DNA of 64,000 nucleotides from Clostridium_AW sp040797845 (GTDB lineage Bacteria; Bacillota; Clostridia; Clostridiales; Clostridiaceae), in NCBI GenBank assembly GCA_040797845.1, contig JBFNFA010000006.1, positions 155,602 through 219,601 on the forward strand. The letters run 5' to 3'. Positions 8,123 to 16,691 of this stretch are shown in pieces. The position numbers were made by a program, and so were the translations under genes. The first letter of the stretch is position 1. The number at the start of each line of letters is the position of its first letter. The notes under the pieces were generated by a model, which was not told the origin of the DNA, did not search any database, and saw only the letters and a program-made list of their open reading frames with translations.

Positions 8123-8743
8123 CTATTTGCTATATAACTCAACGATTAATGTTTCATTTACAGGAACATCAACATCTTCTCTAGTAGGTTCGCTTACTAC
8201 TCTTCCTTCAAAGTTTTCTGGAGTAGCTGATAACCAGTTTGGTAATGTTTTTGGATTTTCAGCAAATACCTTAAACTTTTCAGTAGCTCTGCTCTTTTCT
8301 GAAACAGTTATAACATCATTAACTGATACTATATATGATGGAATATCAACCTTCTTGCCATTTACTAAGAAATGACCATGAGTTACTAACTGTCTAGCTT
8401 CTTTTCTTGAATCACCATATCCTAATCTGAATACTACGTTATCAAGTCTCATTTCAAGAAGTCTTAACAAGTTTTCACCTGTTATTCCTCTTTTTCTATC
8501 TGCTTTATCATAGTAAGCTCTAAATTGGTTTTCTAATACTCCATATATTCTCTTAGCTTTCTGCTTTTCTCTCAACTGTAATCCATAGTTTGAAAGTTTC
8601 TTTCTGCTTTGTCCGTGCTGTCCTGGTGCATAACCTCTTCTCGCGAAAGCACATTTATCTGTATAACATCTATCCCCTTTAAGGAATAGCTTTAATCCTT
8701 CTCTTCTACATAATCTACAAGTTGCTCCAGTGTATCTTGCCAT
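8123..8743 (-). CDS. rpsD: 30S ribosomal protein S4 (zinc-binding form)
   Basis: Primary 16S rRNA-binding protein that starts 30S assembly and often represses its own operon. The 206 residues include a four-Cys cluster at the N-terminus (CRLC near 9-12, C26 and C31), marking the zinc-containing form, and the S4 RNA-binding domain near 95-160 (MRLDNVVFRLGY). It is encoded inside the alpha operon, unlike Bacillus subtilis where rpsD is detached. Confidence 0.97.
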   Translation of the reverse strand: MARYTGATCRLCRREGLKLFLKGDRCYTDKCAFARRGYAPGQHGQSRKKLSNYGLQLREKQKAKRIYGVLENQFRAYYDKADRKRGITGENLLRLLEMRLDNVVFRLGYGDSRKEARQLVTHGHFLVNGKKVDIPSYIVSVNDVITVSEKSRATEKFKVFAENPKTLPNWLSATPENFEGRVVSEPTREDVDVPVNETLIVELYSK

Positions 8744-8770
8744 TTATTATTCCACCTCCTATTGCTTAGA

Positions 8771-9169
8771 TTACACTCTTCTTCTTTTTGGCGGTCTACA
8801 ACCGTTGTGTGGTATTGGTGTAACATCTTTTATTAAAGTAACTTCTAGTCCTGCTGCCTGTAATGATCTTATTGCAGCTTCTCTACCCGCTCCAGGACCT
8901 TTTACGTAAACTTCTACGCTCTTCAATCCATGTTCCATTGCTGTTTTCGCTGCTGTTTCAGCTGCCATTTGCGCTGCAAATGGAGTGCTCTTTCTTGATC
9001 CTCTAAATCCTAATCCGCCGGCACTTGCCCATGAAAGTGCGTTACCAACGGCGTCAGTTAATGTAACAATTGAATTGTTAAAAGTTGACTTTATATGTGC
9101 ACAGCCATGCTCAACATTTTTTCTTTCTTTTCTTCTTCTTGTTTTCTTAACCTTTGCTGCTGCTGCCAT
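8771..9169 (-). CDS. rpsK: 30S ribosomal protein S11
   Basis: Platform protein of the small subunit near the Shine-Dalgarno helix. The 132 residues show HIKSTFNNSIVTLTD, GFRGSRKSTPFAAQ and the terminal HNGCRPPKRRRV tail. An AAGGAGG site precedes the ATG. Position between rpsM and rpsD is the usual alpha-operon order. Confidence 0.97.
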   Translation of the reverse strand: MAAAAKVKKTRRRKERKNVEHGCAHIKSTFNNSIVTLTDAVGNALSWASAGGLGFRGSRKSTPFAAQMAAETAAKTAMEHGLKSVEVYVKGPGAGREAAIRSLQAAGLEVTLIKDVTPIPHNGCRPPKRRRV

Positions 9170-9196
9170 CTCTTTCCCTCCTTAATTCAATATTGT

Positions 9197-9568
9197 TTAT
9201 TTCTTCTTCTTACCTGAAACTAGTTTCTTTGGTCCTTTTCTAGTTCTAGCATTAGTTTTTGTTTTCTGACCTCTAACTGGGAGTCCTCTTCTATGTCTTA
9301 TTCCTCTATAAGATCCAATTTCAACTAATCTCTTTATATCAAGAGCTATATCTCTTTTTAAGTCACCTTCAACTTTAAGATACTTATTTATATAATCTCT
9401 TAAAGCATTTACTTCATCTTCTGATAAATCCTTAACTCTTACATCAGGATTTACTCCTGTTTCTTTAAGAATTTTTTGTGCACTTGGTAATCCTATACCA
9501 AATATATAAGTCAGACCTATTTCAATTCTCTTTTCTCTTGGTAGGTCAACTCCAGATATTCTTGCCAT
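9197..9568 (-). CDS. rpsM: 30S ribosomal protein S13
   Basis: Head protein that forms inter-subunit bridges and contacts P-site tRNA. The 123 residues start MARISGVDLPREKRIEIGLTYI and end in a Lys/Arg-rich tail with RGLPVRGQKTKTNARTRKG. It is the first gene of the alpha group after rpmJ and is preceded by an unusually long 124-nt spacer. Confidence 0.97.
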   Translation of the reverse strand: MARISGVDLPREKRIEIGLTYIFGIGLPSAQKILKETGVNPDVRVKDLSEDEVNALRDYINKYLKVEGDLKRDIALDIKRLVEIGSYRGIRHRRGLPVRGQKTKTNARTRKGPKKLVSGKKKK

Positions 9569-9692
9569 TAATCATTACACCTCCTGGTAAATATAAATAA
9601 GGTAATCTTTCATAGACTTATCTAAAAATATATATAAAGTTCTAGGCCATTAGATATTCTATATCTTAACGTCAGCCGCTCCTAAAACGTTA
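9569..9692 (-). promoter_or_regulatory. Long spacer between rpmJ and rpsM, candidate alpha-operon leader
   Basis: Most spacers in this operon are 15-30 nt; this one is 124 nt. On the minus strand it can form small hairpins, including AGATAT/ATATCT and TAGA/TCTA. In other bacteria S4 represses the alpha operon by binding just upstream of rpsM. The placement fits such a control element, but no family match could be confirmed by eye. Confidence 0.35.
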
Positions 9693-9806
9693 TTAACCTT
9701 GTTTTTGTTTATGCTTTGGATTTTCGCAAATAACCATTACTTTTCCTTTTCTTTTAATGATCTTGCATTTTTCGCATATAGGTTTAACTGATGGTCTTAC
9801 TTTCAT
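9693..9806 (-). CDS. rpmJ: 50S ribosomal protein L36 (zinc form)
   Basis: Smallest large-subunit protein, 37 residues, starting MKVRPSVKPICEKCK and ending HKQKQG. The zinc ligands C11, C14, C27 and H32 are all present. The ATG follows GGAGGGTTAGCT with good spacing. It lies between infA and rpsM in the classical order. Confidence 0.97.
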   Translation of the reverse strand: MKVRPSVKPICEKCKIIKRKGKVMVICENPKHKQKQG

Positions 9807-9821
9807 AGCTAACCCTCCTTA

Positions 9822-10040
9822 TTACTTTGCTCTCCAAGTTATTCTTCCACGAGTTAAGTCATATGGAGAAAGTTCCACAGTAACTTTATCACCTGGTAAA
9901 ATTCTAATAAAATTCATTCTAAGTTTTCCAGAAATATGTGCTATTATTTTATGCCCACTTTCTAATTCCACTTCAAACATAGCATTAGGTAAAGCTTCTA
10001 ATACAGTACCTTGCATTTCTATAACATCCTCTTTTGACAT
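9822..10040 (-). CDS. infA: Translation initiation factor IF-1
   Basis: OB-fold factor that blocks the ribosomal A site during initiation. The 72 residues have the standard length and the markers MSKEDVIEMQGTV, HISGKLRMNFIRI and PGDKVTVELSPYDLTRGRI. It lies between the KOW-domain gene and rpmJ, the usual Firmicute arrangement. Confidence 0.98.
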   Translation of the reverse strand: MSKEDVIEMQGTVLEALPNAMFEVELESGHKIIAHISGKLRMNFIRILPGDKVTVELSPYDLTRGRITWRAK

Positions 10041-10046
10041 AAGGTC

Positions 10047-10331
10047 TCAAACCTCCTTATTCATGTCGTCGTGAGACTGCAAAATTTTTCTGATCATTGA
10101 ATTACTAACCTTATCGCCTGATAATAATAAATTTTTTACTTCATCAGCTGTTGTATTAGTAAAAACTAGATGCCTTATTTTCTTTTTCTTAGGCTTTTCT
10201 ATAGGCCTTAAACTGCCATCAGCAATATAAACATATTGTTCATCTAATACACCTGTAACTATGAAAAACTTATCTTTATCCCTTCCTGCTTTAGAGTAGA
10301 CTACTTTACCTATCTGGTGGTTATCTTCCAA
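10047..10331 (-). CDS. KOW-domain RNA-binding protein (L14e-like)
   Basis: Small protein of about 94 residues with an N-terminal KOW/SH3-like fold (IGKVVYSKAGRDKDKFFIVTGV) resembling ribosomal L14e/L6e, and a basic KPKKKKIRHL stretch. It sits between map and infA, as in many Clostridia, and probably binds rRNA or the ribosome; its exact role is not established. I choose the TTG start because GAGGTG lies 6 nt before it; the GTG three codons earlier falls inside that ribosome site. Confidence 0.85.
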   Translation of the reverse strand: MEDNHQIGKVVYSKAGRDKDKFFIVTGVLDEQYVYIADGSLRPIEKPKKKKIRHLVFTNTTADEVKNLLLSGDKVSNSMIRKILQSHDDMNKEV

Positions 10332-10342
10332 ACTTTTCACCT

Positions 10343-11095
10343 CTACTGAATTAATGTTAATATTTCAGGACCATTATCTAAAACTGCCACAGTATTCTCA
10401 TAATGAGCTGATAAGCTATTATCTTTGGTCACAACTGTCCAGTTATCCGGCTTTACATCTACATGATAATCACCAATATTAACCATTGGTTCAATAGCTA
10501 ATACAATTCCATTCATTAGTTTTGGGCCTCTTCCTACCCTACCAAAATTAGGAATTTCAGGATCCTCATGCATATCTCTTCCGATACCATGACCAACGTA
10601 GTCTCTAACAACAGAATATCCAAAACTTTCAACATACTGCTGTATTGCAAAAGAAATATCTGTAAGTCTGTTTCCTACTATAGCCTTTTCAACACCTTTG
10701 AAAAAACTATCTTTAGTAACATTTATCAACTTTTCAGCTTCTTCTGATACTTTTCCAACTGGAAGAGTTCTAGCAGCATCACCATGATATCCATTTAAGA
10801 TAGCTCCACAATCAACACTTATTATGTCTCCTTCTTGTAGAATCCTGTCTTGTGATGGTATACCATGAACAACTTCATTGTTTACTGATGCACATATAGA
10901 AGCTGGAAAGCCATAGTAACCCTTAAAAGATGGCTTAGCGCCTCTTTTAACAATAAGTTCTTCTGCAATTCTATCCAGTTCAGCAGTACTTATTCCTGGT
11001 TTTACTACCTCTTCAAGTTTTGCAAGGGTTTCTGCTACAACTTTACCCGCCTGTCTCATGTATTCAATTTCAATATTATTTTTCAATATTATCAT
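10343..11095 (-). CDS. map: Type I methionine aminopeptidase
   Basis: Removes the initiator Met from nascent proteins. The 250 residues carry the five metal ligands of the pita-bread fold: Asp in ISVDCGAIL, Asp in YHGDAARTL, His in GHGIGRDMHE, Glu in AIEPMVNIG and the C-terminal Glu in SAHYENTVAV. The ATG overlaps the adk stop by one base (TAATG), so the two are coupled. No N-terminal zinc-finger extension is present. Confidence 0.97.
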   Translation of the reverse strand: MIILKNNIEIEYMRQAGKVVAETLAKLEEVVKPGISTAELDRIAEELIVKRGAKPSFKGYYGFPASICASVNNEVVHGIPSQDRILQEGDIISVDCGAILNGYHGDAARTLPVGKVSEEAEKLINVTKDSFFKGVEKAIVGNRLTDISFAIQQYVESFGYSVVRDYVGHGIGRDMHEDPEIPNFGRVGRGPKLMNGIVLAIEPMVNIGDYHVDVKPDNWTVVTKDNSLSAHYENTVAVLDNGPEILTLIQ

Positions 11096-11745
11096 TATTT
11101 ATCGCTCCCTAGGATATCACAAATGTTCTGAAACACTTCTTCTATCTCAAGGGTTCCATCTACCTTGCATAGATTGCTCTTTTCATTATAATATTTTACT
11201 AATGGCGCAGTCTGATTAGAATAAACTTCTAATCTTTCCTTTACAGTTTCTTCACTATCGTCTTTCCTTTGAATCAACTCTCCACCGCATAAATCACATA
11301 CACTTTCAACCTTAGGAGGGTTAAACTTTGCATGATAGCTAGCACCACAATCTTTGCATACTCTTCTTCCTGTCATTCTTTCTAGAATAAACTCATGTGG
11401 AACTTCAATTAATAAAGCTTTATCAATTTTTGTACCCTTCTCTTGTAAAAAGTTATCTAGTGCCTCAGCTTGTGATACTGTTCTAGGAAAACCGTCAAGT
11501 AAAAATCCTTTTTTACAATCATCTTCTTGTAATCTATCGTTAACAATCTCTATAGTTAATTCATCTGGAACTAACTGCCCCTTATCCATATAGCTTTTTG
11601 CTTTTACTCCTAGGGGAGTTTGTTCTGAAATGTTTTTTCTAAATATATCTCCGGTTGATATATGTGGTATAGAATACTCATTGCTAATTAACTTAGCTTG
11701 AGTTCCTTTTCCCGCACCGGGAGGACCTAATAATATTATTTTCAA
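11095..11745 (-). CDS. adk: Adenylate kinase (zinc-containing LID)
   Basis: Catalyses ATP + AMP to 2 ADP. The 216-residue long-form enzyme has the P-loop GPPGAGKGTQAK at the start, the AMP-site DGFPRT near 84 and a LID domain with four Cys (CKDC and CDLC) that binds structural zinc, typical of Firmicutes. The start codon is TTG. It lies between secY and map as in the spc operon of Firmicutes. Confidence 0.97.
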   Translation of the reverse strand: MKIILLGPPGAGKGTQAKLISNEYSIPHISTGDIFRKNISEQTPLGVKAKSYMDKGQLVPDELTIEIVNDRLQEDDCKKGFLLDGFPRTVSQAEALDNFLQEKGTKIDKALLIEVPHEFILERMTGRRVCKDCGASYHAKFNPPKVESVCDLCGGELIQRKDDSEETVKERLEVYSNQTAPLVKYYNEKSNLCKVDGTLEIEEVFQNICDILGSDK

Positions 11746-11768
11746 CTAAATCATCTCCAACAATATAT

Positions 11769-13046
11769 TTATTTCAAGAAGCCTTGATAGTGTCTCATAA
11801 CTAGCTGAGATTCTATTTGCCTTACAGCTTCTAAGCCTGTGCTAACCATAATCATTACACTAGTACCACCAAAATGAATACCACTAAAAGGAGTTTTAGC
11901 AGCTACAATAATTGGAACTACCGCAATCATTGCTGCAAATATACCACCCATAAATGATGTTCTGTTTAATACTTTTTGAATGAAATTTGCTGTTGGTTCA
12001 CCTGGCCTAATACCTGGAATAAATCCTGAAGATTTATTCATATTTTCTGCCATTTCTTCTGGCTTCATAGTAACTTCAGTATAAAACCATGTGAAGAATA
12101 TTATTAATACAGAAAATAATAGAGCGTATAACCAGCTTCCTTGTGTAAAAGGACTATATTTGTTAGCTGTTATGAACACGAATACTTTTGACTCAGGCCA
12201 AAATTGCGCTAACGTAGCTGGAAATGCCATAACAGACATAGCAAATATAATAGCTATAACTGCTGATGAAGCAATATTTATTGGAATATGTGTTGATTGT
12301 CCTCTATATACTCTTCCATTTACAGTCTTACCAGCATATTGGACTGGAATTCTTCTTTCTGCTAAAGTCACAACTACAGTTGCTAAAAATAGTCCAGCCA
12401 TTATTGCAGCTAGCATAATTACCTGAACGAAGTTAACTTCTTCAGCTTTCTGAAGAGCTCCAACTTGATATATAGTAGTTGGAAATCTAGATATAATATT
12501 TACAAATATTATAAGCGAAACTCCGTTTCCTATACCTTTTTCTGTTATCTTATCACCAAACCACATCAAAAATGTTGATGCAGCCAATAGTGTAAGTATA
12601 ATCAAAAACATATTGAATGTTGAGCCGTCTTGTAAAGCTCCAGCTCTAGATATAATAGCATATGTACTAAGTCCTTGGATTACCCCAAAAACTATAGCAC
12701 CATATCTAGTATATTCTTGTATTTTCTTTCTTCCTTCTTCTCCTTCTTTAGATAATTGTTCTAAAGAAGGAATTGCTATGGTGAGAAGCTGAAATATTAT
12801 CGATGAGTTAATATAAGGGACTACCCCCATAGCAAATATACTAAACGTACTAAAAGCACCACCGGACAACAAATCATAAAGGCTAAATAAGCCTCCGCTT
12901 TGAGTAAGATTTTTAAGCTGTTCTTGGTTGATTCCTGGAACTAAAATGAAATTTCCCATTCTATAAAGAATAAGCATAAAGAATGTAAATAATATTCTTT
13001 TTCTTAAGTCAGGAACCTTCCAAGCATTACGTAGGGTTGATATCAT
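11769..13046 (-). CDS. secY: Preprotein translocase subunit SecY
   Basis: Central channel of the Sec translocon in the cytoplasmic membrane. The 425-residue protein shows about ten hydrophobic segments and conserved stretches such as ILFTFFMLILYRMG, FSIFAMGVVPYINSSII and the cytoplasmic loops AERRIPVQYAGK and GIRPGEPT. Its ribosome-binding site lies inside the last codons of rplO (1-nt spacer), so translation is coupled. Confidence 0.97.
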   Translation of the reverse strand: MISTLRNAWKVPDLRKRILFTFFMLILYRMGNFILVPGINQEQLKNLTQSGGLFSLYDLLSGGAFSTFSIFAMGVVPYINSSIIFQLLTIAIPSLEQLSKEGEEGRKKIQEYTRYGAIVFGVIQGLSTYAIISRAGALQDGSTFNMFLIILTLLAASTFLMWFGDKITEKGIGNGVSLIIFVNIISRFPTTIYQVGALQKAEEVNFVQVIMLAAIMAGLFLATVVVTLAERRIPVQYAGKTVNGRVYRGQSTHIPINIASSAVIAIIFAMSVMAFPATLAQFWPESKVFVFITANKYSPFTQGSWLYALLFSVLIIFFTWFYTEVTMKPEEMAENMNKSSGFIPGIRPGEPTANFIQKVLNRTSFMGGIFAAMIAVVPIIVAAKTPFSGIHFGGTSVMIMVSTGLEAVRQIESQLVMRHYQGFLK

Positions 13047-13047
13047 C

Positions 13048-13488
13048 CTATATCACCTCAACTTTTCCTCCAGCTGCTTCTATCTTTTCAGCTGCTGCTT
13101 TAGAAAACTTTGTAGCTTTAACTGTTAAGTTTCTTTCTAATTCGCCGTTTCCTAATATCTTAACTCCATCATAAATTTTGCTTATTACGCCTTTTTCTAC
13201 TAATAATTCTGGAGTTACAACTGTTCCGTTTTCAAATATATTTAATCTACTTACATTTATAGCTTCATATCTTTTTGCAAATATATTAGTAAATCCTCTT
13301 TTAGGAACTCTTCTATATAATGGCATCTGTCCGCCTTCAAAGCCTGGTCTTACTCCACCGCCTGATCTAGCGTTTTGACCTTTTTCACCTTTACCTGCAG
13401 TCTTTCCTAGCCCTGAACCTGTTCCTCTTCCTAGTCTTTTAGGAGACTTTCTAGCTCCTTCTGCTGGTTTTAATTCATGAAGTTTCAT
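13048..13488 (-). CDS. rplO: 50S ribosomal protein L15
   Basis: Late-assembly large-subunit protein. The 146 residues start MKLHELKPAEGARKSPKRLGRG and contain the Gly-rich GTGSGLGKTAGKGEKGQ run and GGQMPLYRRVPKRGF. It directly precedes secY in the spc operon. Confidence 0.97.
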   Translation of the reverse strand: MKLHELKPAEGARKSPKRLGRGTGSGLGKTAGKGEKGQNARSGGGVRPGFEGGQMPLYRRVPKRGFTNIFAKRYEAINVSRLNIFENGTVVTPELLVEKGVISKIYDGVKILGNGELERNLTVKATKFSKAAAEKIEAAGGKVEVI

Positions 13489-13504
13489 ACTCGCACCTCC
13501 TCTT

Positions 13505-13687
13505 TTACTGTAATTCTTCTACTTCTAAAAGATAACACACTTTATTAATCATACCTCTGATTTGAGGAGTATCATTATGTTCAACAAACTTACCTATCTT
13601 CTTTAATCCAAGAGCGTTAACTGTAGCAATTTGGTCTTTTCTTCTACCTATTAAACTCTTTTTTAAAGTTATTTTAAGTTTAGCCAA
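13505..13687 (-). CDS. rpmD: 50S ribosomal protein L30
   Basis: Short bacterial L30, 60 residues, with LKITLKKSLIGRRKDQIATVNALGLKKIGK and the family's MINKVCYLLEVEE end. The start codon is TTG, well spaced from AGGAGGG. Located between rpsE and rplO, as expected. Confidence 0.96.
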   Translation of the reverse strand: MAKLKITLKKSLIGRRKDQIATVNALGLKKIGKFVEHNDTPQIRGMINKVCYLLEVEELQ

Positions 13688-13698
13688 GGCAATCCCTC

Positions 13699-14196
13699 CT
13701 AACCTAAAATCTCTTCAACGGTTTTTCCTCTAAGTTTAGCTATTTGCTCAACTGTTCTTAATCTTGATAAACCGTTAATTGTAGCATTAACCATGTTTCT
13801 TGCATTGTTAGAACCTAATGATTTAGCTCTTACGTCTTTTAATCCTGCTAATTCAAGAACCGCTCTAACTGGACCTCCAGCTATAACTCCTGTACCTTCA
13901 TCTGCAGGCATTATAAGAACTCTACCTGTTCCAAATTCACCTTGAATTTGGTGTGGTACTGTTGTACCAACGATTGGAACTTTAACTAAGTTCTTTCTTG
14001 CATCTTCTATTCCTTTTCTGATTGCTTCTGGTATTTCTATAGACTTACCAATTCCAACTCCTACGTGGCCATTTTCATCACCAACAACAACAAGGGCGCT
14101 GAATCTGAAGTTTCTACCACCTTTAACAACCTTAGCAACTCTATTTATATAAACTACCTTTTCCTTTAACTCTAAAGTGCCAGGATCTATTCTCAT
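13699..14196 (-). CDS. rpsE: 30S ribosomal protein S5
   Basis: Small-subunit protein important for decoding fidelity and mRNA helicase activity. The 165 residues include the N-terminal dsRNA-binding fold (ELKEKVVYINRVAKVVKGGRNF), VGIGKSIEIPEAIRKG and the C-terminal GSNNARNMVNATINGL domain. It follows rplR by 18 nt. Confidence 0.97.
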   Translation of the reverse strand: MRIDPGTLELKEKVVYINRVAKVVKGGRNFRFSALVVVGDENGHVGVGIGKSIEIPEAIRKGIEDARKNLVKVPIVGTTVPHQIQGEFGTGRVLIMPADEGTGVIAGGPVRAVLELAGLKDVRAKSLGSNNARNMVNATINGLSRLRTVEQIAKLRGKTVEEILG

Positions 14197-14214
14197 TTAT
14201 TTCCCTCCCTCTTT

Positions 14215-14574
14215 TTAGAACTGCAAGCCAGCTTCTCTTGCACCTTCAGCAAGTTCCTTTACTCTTCCGTGATAAATATATCCGCCTCTATCAAAAACAA
14301 CTTTGCTAATTCCTTTTTCTATTGCTTTTTTAGCAATAGTTTCTCCAACTAGCTTAGCTCCTTCTTTGTTGCTTCCTGCACCATCAAATTCTTTATCTAA
14401 GCTAGAAGCTGCAACTAAAGTTATTCCTTTAGTGTCATCTATTATTTGAGCGTAAATATTTTTTTCACTTCTATATACTGAAAGTCTTGGCATTTCTTGA
14501 GTTCCGGATACTTTCTTACGAACTCTTAAATGACGTCTAACTCTAGATTCGTTTCTATTTTCTTTCTTAAACAT
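14215..14574 (-). CDS. rplR: 50S ribosomal protein L18
   Basis: 5S rRNA-binding protein of the central protuberance. The 119 residues show the basic RVRRHLRVRKKVSGT start, RLSVYRSEKNIYAQIIDD and the terminal FDRGGYIYHGRVKELAEGAREAGL signature. Conserved spc-operon position. Confidence 0.97.
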   Translation of the reverse strand: MFKKENRNESRVRRHLRVRKKVSGTQEMPRLSVYRSEKNIYAQIIDDTKGITLVAASSLDKEFDGAGSNKEGAKLVGETIAKKAIEKGISKVVFDRGGYIYHGRVKELAEGAREAGLQF

Positions 14575-14596
14575 AGAGACTCACTCCTTTCTTATT

Positions 14597-15139
14597 TTAC
14601 TTCTTACCAGTCTTACCTTCCTTACGTCTTACAACTTCGTTATCATACTTGATACCTTTTCCTTTGTAAGGCTCTGGTTTTCTCCACGTTCTTATATCTG
14701 CAGCAACGTCTCCAACTAACTCTTTATCGATACCGGAAACTATTATCTTATTAGCTCCTTCTAATTGGAAATCTACTCCTTCAACTGCATTTATTTCAAC
14801 TGGATGTGAGAATCCAAGATTTAATACTAATTTTTTTCCTTGTAACTGAGCTCTGTAACCAACTCCAACTAATTCTAAAGTTTTCTTGTATCCTTCAGTT
14901 ACTCCTACAACCATGTTATTTATTAAAGATCTTGTTAATCCATGAAGAGCTCTGTTTTGCTTTTCATCGTTACTTCTAGTTACAACTATAGAATTGTCCT
15001 CAACAGCTATATTTATAGCTGGATGCATAGCTTTTGTAAGCTGACCTTTTGGTCCTTTAACTGTAACAACATTTTCTGGAGTCACAGTTACAGTTACACC
15101 ATTTGATATAGCTATCGGAAGTCTTCCTATTCTTGACAT
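14597..15139 (-). CDS. rplF: 50S ribosomal protein L6
   Basis: Two-domain rRNA-binding protein near the factor-binding site. The 180 residues start MSRIGRLPIAISNGV and end with the KPEPYKGKGIKYDNE signature (about 152-166). It is followed by rplR in the spc operon. Confidence 0.97.
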   Translation of the reverse strand: MSRIGRLPIAISNGVTVTVTPENVVTVKGPKGQLTKAMHPAINIAVEDNSIVVTRSNDEKQNRALHGLTRSLINNMVVGVTEGYKKTLELVGVGYRAQLQGKKLVLNLGFSHPVEINAVEGVDFQLEGANKIIVSGIDKELVGDVAADIRTWRKPEPYKGKGIKYDNEVVRRKEGKTGKK

Positions 15140-15161
15140 AATTACACCTCCTGTTCATTAA

Positions 15162-15560
15162 TTACCAGATGTAGCAAAGTACTTCTCCACCAACTGCTAA
15201 CTTTGTCGCTTCTTTATCTGTTATTATTCCTTTAGATGTTGATATAATAGCAACTCCTAATCCGTTTAAAACCTTAGGAACTTCTTCTTTTCTACAATAT
15301 ACTCTTAAACCTGGCTTTGATATTCTCTTTAAACCAGTGATAACTCTTTCTTTATTATAACCATATTTCATAGTTATTTTAAGCATTGGAACTGATCCGT
15401 CATTATATTCCTCAACTTCTCTTATATATCCTTCATTTAACATTATATTAGCAATAGCCTTCTTTATATTTGAAGAAGGTATCTCAACCACTTCGTGTCT
15501 AACAACATTAGCATTTCTGATACGTGTTAGTAGATCTGCGATTGGGTCAGTCATTCCCAT
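15162..15560 (-). CDS. rpsH: 30S ribosomal protein S8
   Basis: Central-domain 16S rRNA-binding protein; in enterobacteria it represses the spc operon. The 132 residues read MGMTDPIADLLTRIRNAN at the start and STSKGIITDKEA near the end. The start with the MGM sequence is set by AAAGGAGG 9 nt upstream; a longer in-frame reading has no ribosome site. Confidence 0.97.
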   Translation of the reverse strand: MGMTDPIADLLTRIRNANVVRHEVVEIPSSNIKKAIANIMLNEGYIREVEEYNDGSVPMLKITMKYGYNKERVITGLKRISKPGLRVYCRKEEVPKVLNGLGVAIISTSKGIITDKEATKLAVGGEVLCYIW

Positions 15561-15587
15561 ATTAATGTGCCTCCTTTCGTATAACAA

Positions 15588-15773
15588 TTACCAACTTGCT
15601 TTCTTACAACCAGGTATCTGACCTTTGTATGCAAGTTCTCTAAAACAAATACGGCATACACCAAATTTCTTTAATACAGAATGTGGTCTTCCACATATTC
15701 TACATCTAGTATAAGCTCTAGTTTTATATTTAGGTTCTTTTTTCCATTTTTCAATTAAAGCCTTACGTGCCAC
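15588..15773 (-). CDS. rpsN: 30S ribosomal protein S14, zinc-dependent type Z
   Basis: Short 61-residue S14 with a CRICGRPHS/CRIC zinc ribbon (four Cys), the primary zinc form. The start codon is GTG after GGAGGG. It sits between rplE and rpsH, as in other Firmicutes. Confidence 0.97.
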   Translation of the reverse strand: MARKALIEKWKKEPKYKTRAYTRCRICGRPHSVLKKFGVCRICFRELAYKGQIPGCKKASW

Positions 15774-15788
15774 AATCTTCCCTCCTTA

Positions 15789-16331
15789 TTATTGTGCAAA
15801 TGGCATTCCAAGGAATCTTAATAGTTCTCTAGCTTCCTCATCAGTCTTTGCAGTTGTAACAAATACTATATCCATACCTCTTAACTTATCTATCTTATCG
15901 TATTCAATTTCAGGGAATATAAGTTGCTCTTTAATTCCTAATGAGTAATTTCCTCTACCGTCAAAAGACTTGTCAGAAATTCCTCTAAAGTCTCTAACTC
16001 TTGGCAATGCAACATTCATTAATTTATCCGCGAACTCATACATTTTTATTTTTCTTAATGTAACTTTACATCCAATAGCCATATTTTCTCTTAACTTAAA
16101 GTTAGCTATTGATTTCTTTGCTCTTGTTAATATAGGTTTTTGACCTGTAATTATTGATAAATCACTTACTGCTGCTTCTAGTGTTTTTGGATTTTCCTTA
16201 GCTTCTCCAACACCCATGTTGATAACTATTTTTTCAAGCTTTGGAACTTCCATTATATTCTTATATCCGAACTTTTCCATTAAAGCTGGAACAACTTCTT
16301 TTTCATATTTTTCCTGTAATCTTGGAATCAT
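15789..16331 (-). CDS. rplE: 50S ribosomal protein L5
   Basis: 5S rRNA- and P-tRNA-contacting protein of the central protuberance. The 180 residues include EKIVINMGVGEAKENPK, ITGQKPILTRAKKSIANFKLRE and RVRDFRGISDKSFDGRGNYSLG. Conserved place between rplX and rpsN. Confidence 0.97.
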   Translation of the reverse strand: MIPRLQEKYEKEVVPALMEKFGYKNIMEVPKLEKIVINMGVGEAKENPKTLEAAVSDLSIITGQKPILTRAKKSIANFKLRENMAIGCKVTLRKIKMYEFADKLMNVALPRVRDFRGISDKSFDGRGNYSLGIKEQLIFPEIEYDKIDKLRGMDIVFVTTAKTDEEARELLRFLGMPFAQ

Positions 16332-16352
16332 TAAGTGAACCTCCTTTCAAGA

Positions 16353-16673
16353 TTAGAATGTCTCTCCGCACTTTTTACAAACTCTTACTTTTGTGCCATC
16401 ATCTAATACCTTATGACTTATTCTAGTCACTGATTTACATTTTGTGCAGTATAACATAACTTTTGAACTAAATATAGGTGCTTCCTTGTGAATAATTCCA
16501 CCTTGCATATTTTCTCTATTTGGCTTCTGGTGTTTTGTAACCACGTTAACATCTTTTACTAACACTTTACCATTCTTAGGGAATACGCTTAAAACTTCAC
16601 CTATTTTTCCCTTATCCTTACCGGATATAACCATAACTGTGTCTTTTTTTCTTACATGTACCTTATTTGTCAT
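16353..16673 (-). CDS. rplX: 50S ribosomal protein L24
   Basis: Assembly-initiating KOW-domain protein. The 106 residues start MTNKVHVRKKDTVMVISGKDKGK, continue with VNVVTKHQKPN and IHKEAPIFSSKVML, and end with a CTKC...CKKC zinc ribbon typical of many Firmicute L24 proteins. Confidence 0.97.
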   Translation of the reverse strand: MTNKVHVRKKDTVMVISGKDKGKIGEVLSVFPKNGKVLVKDVNVVTKHQKPNRENMQGGIIHKEAPIFSSKVMLYCTKCKSVTRISHKVLDDGTKVRVCKKCGETF

Positions 16674-16691
16674 TTAAGCCACCTCCCTATC

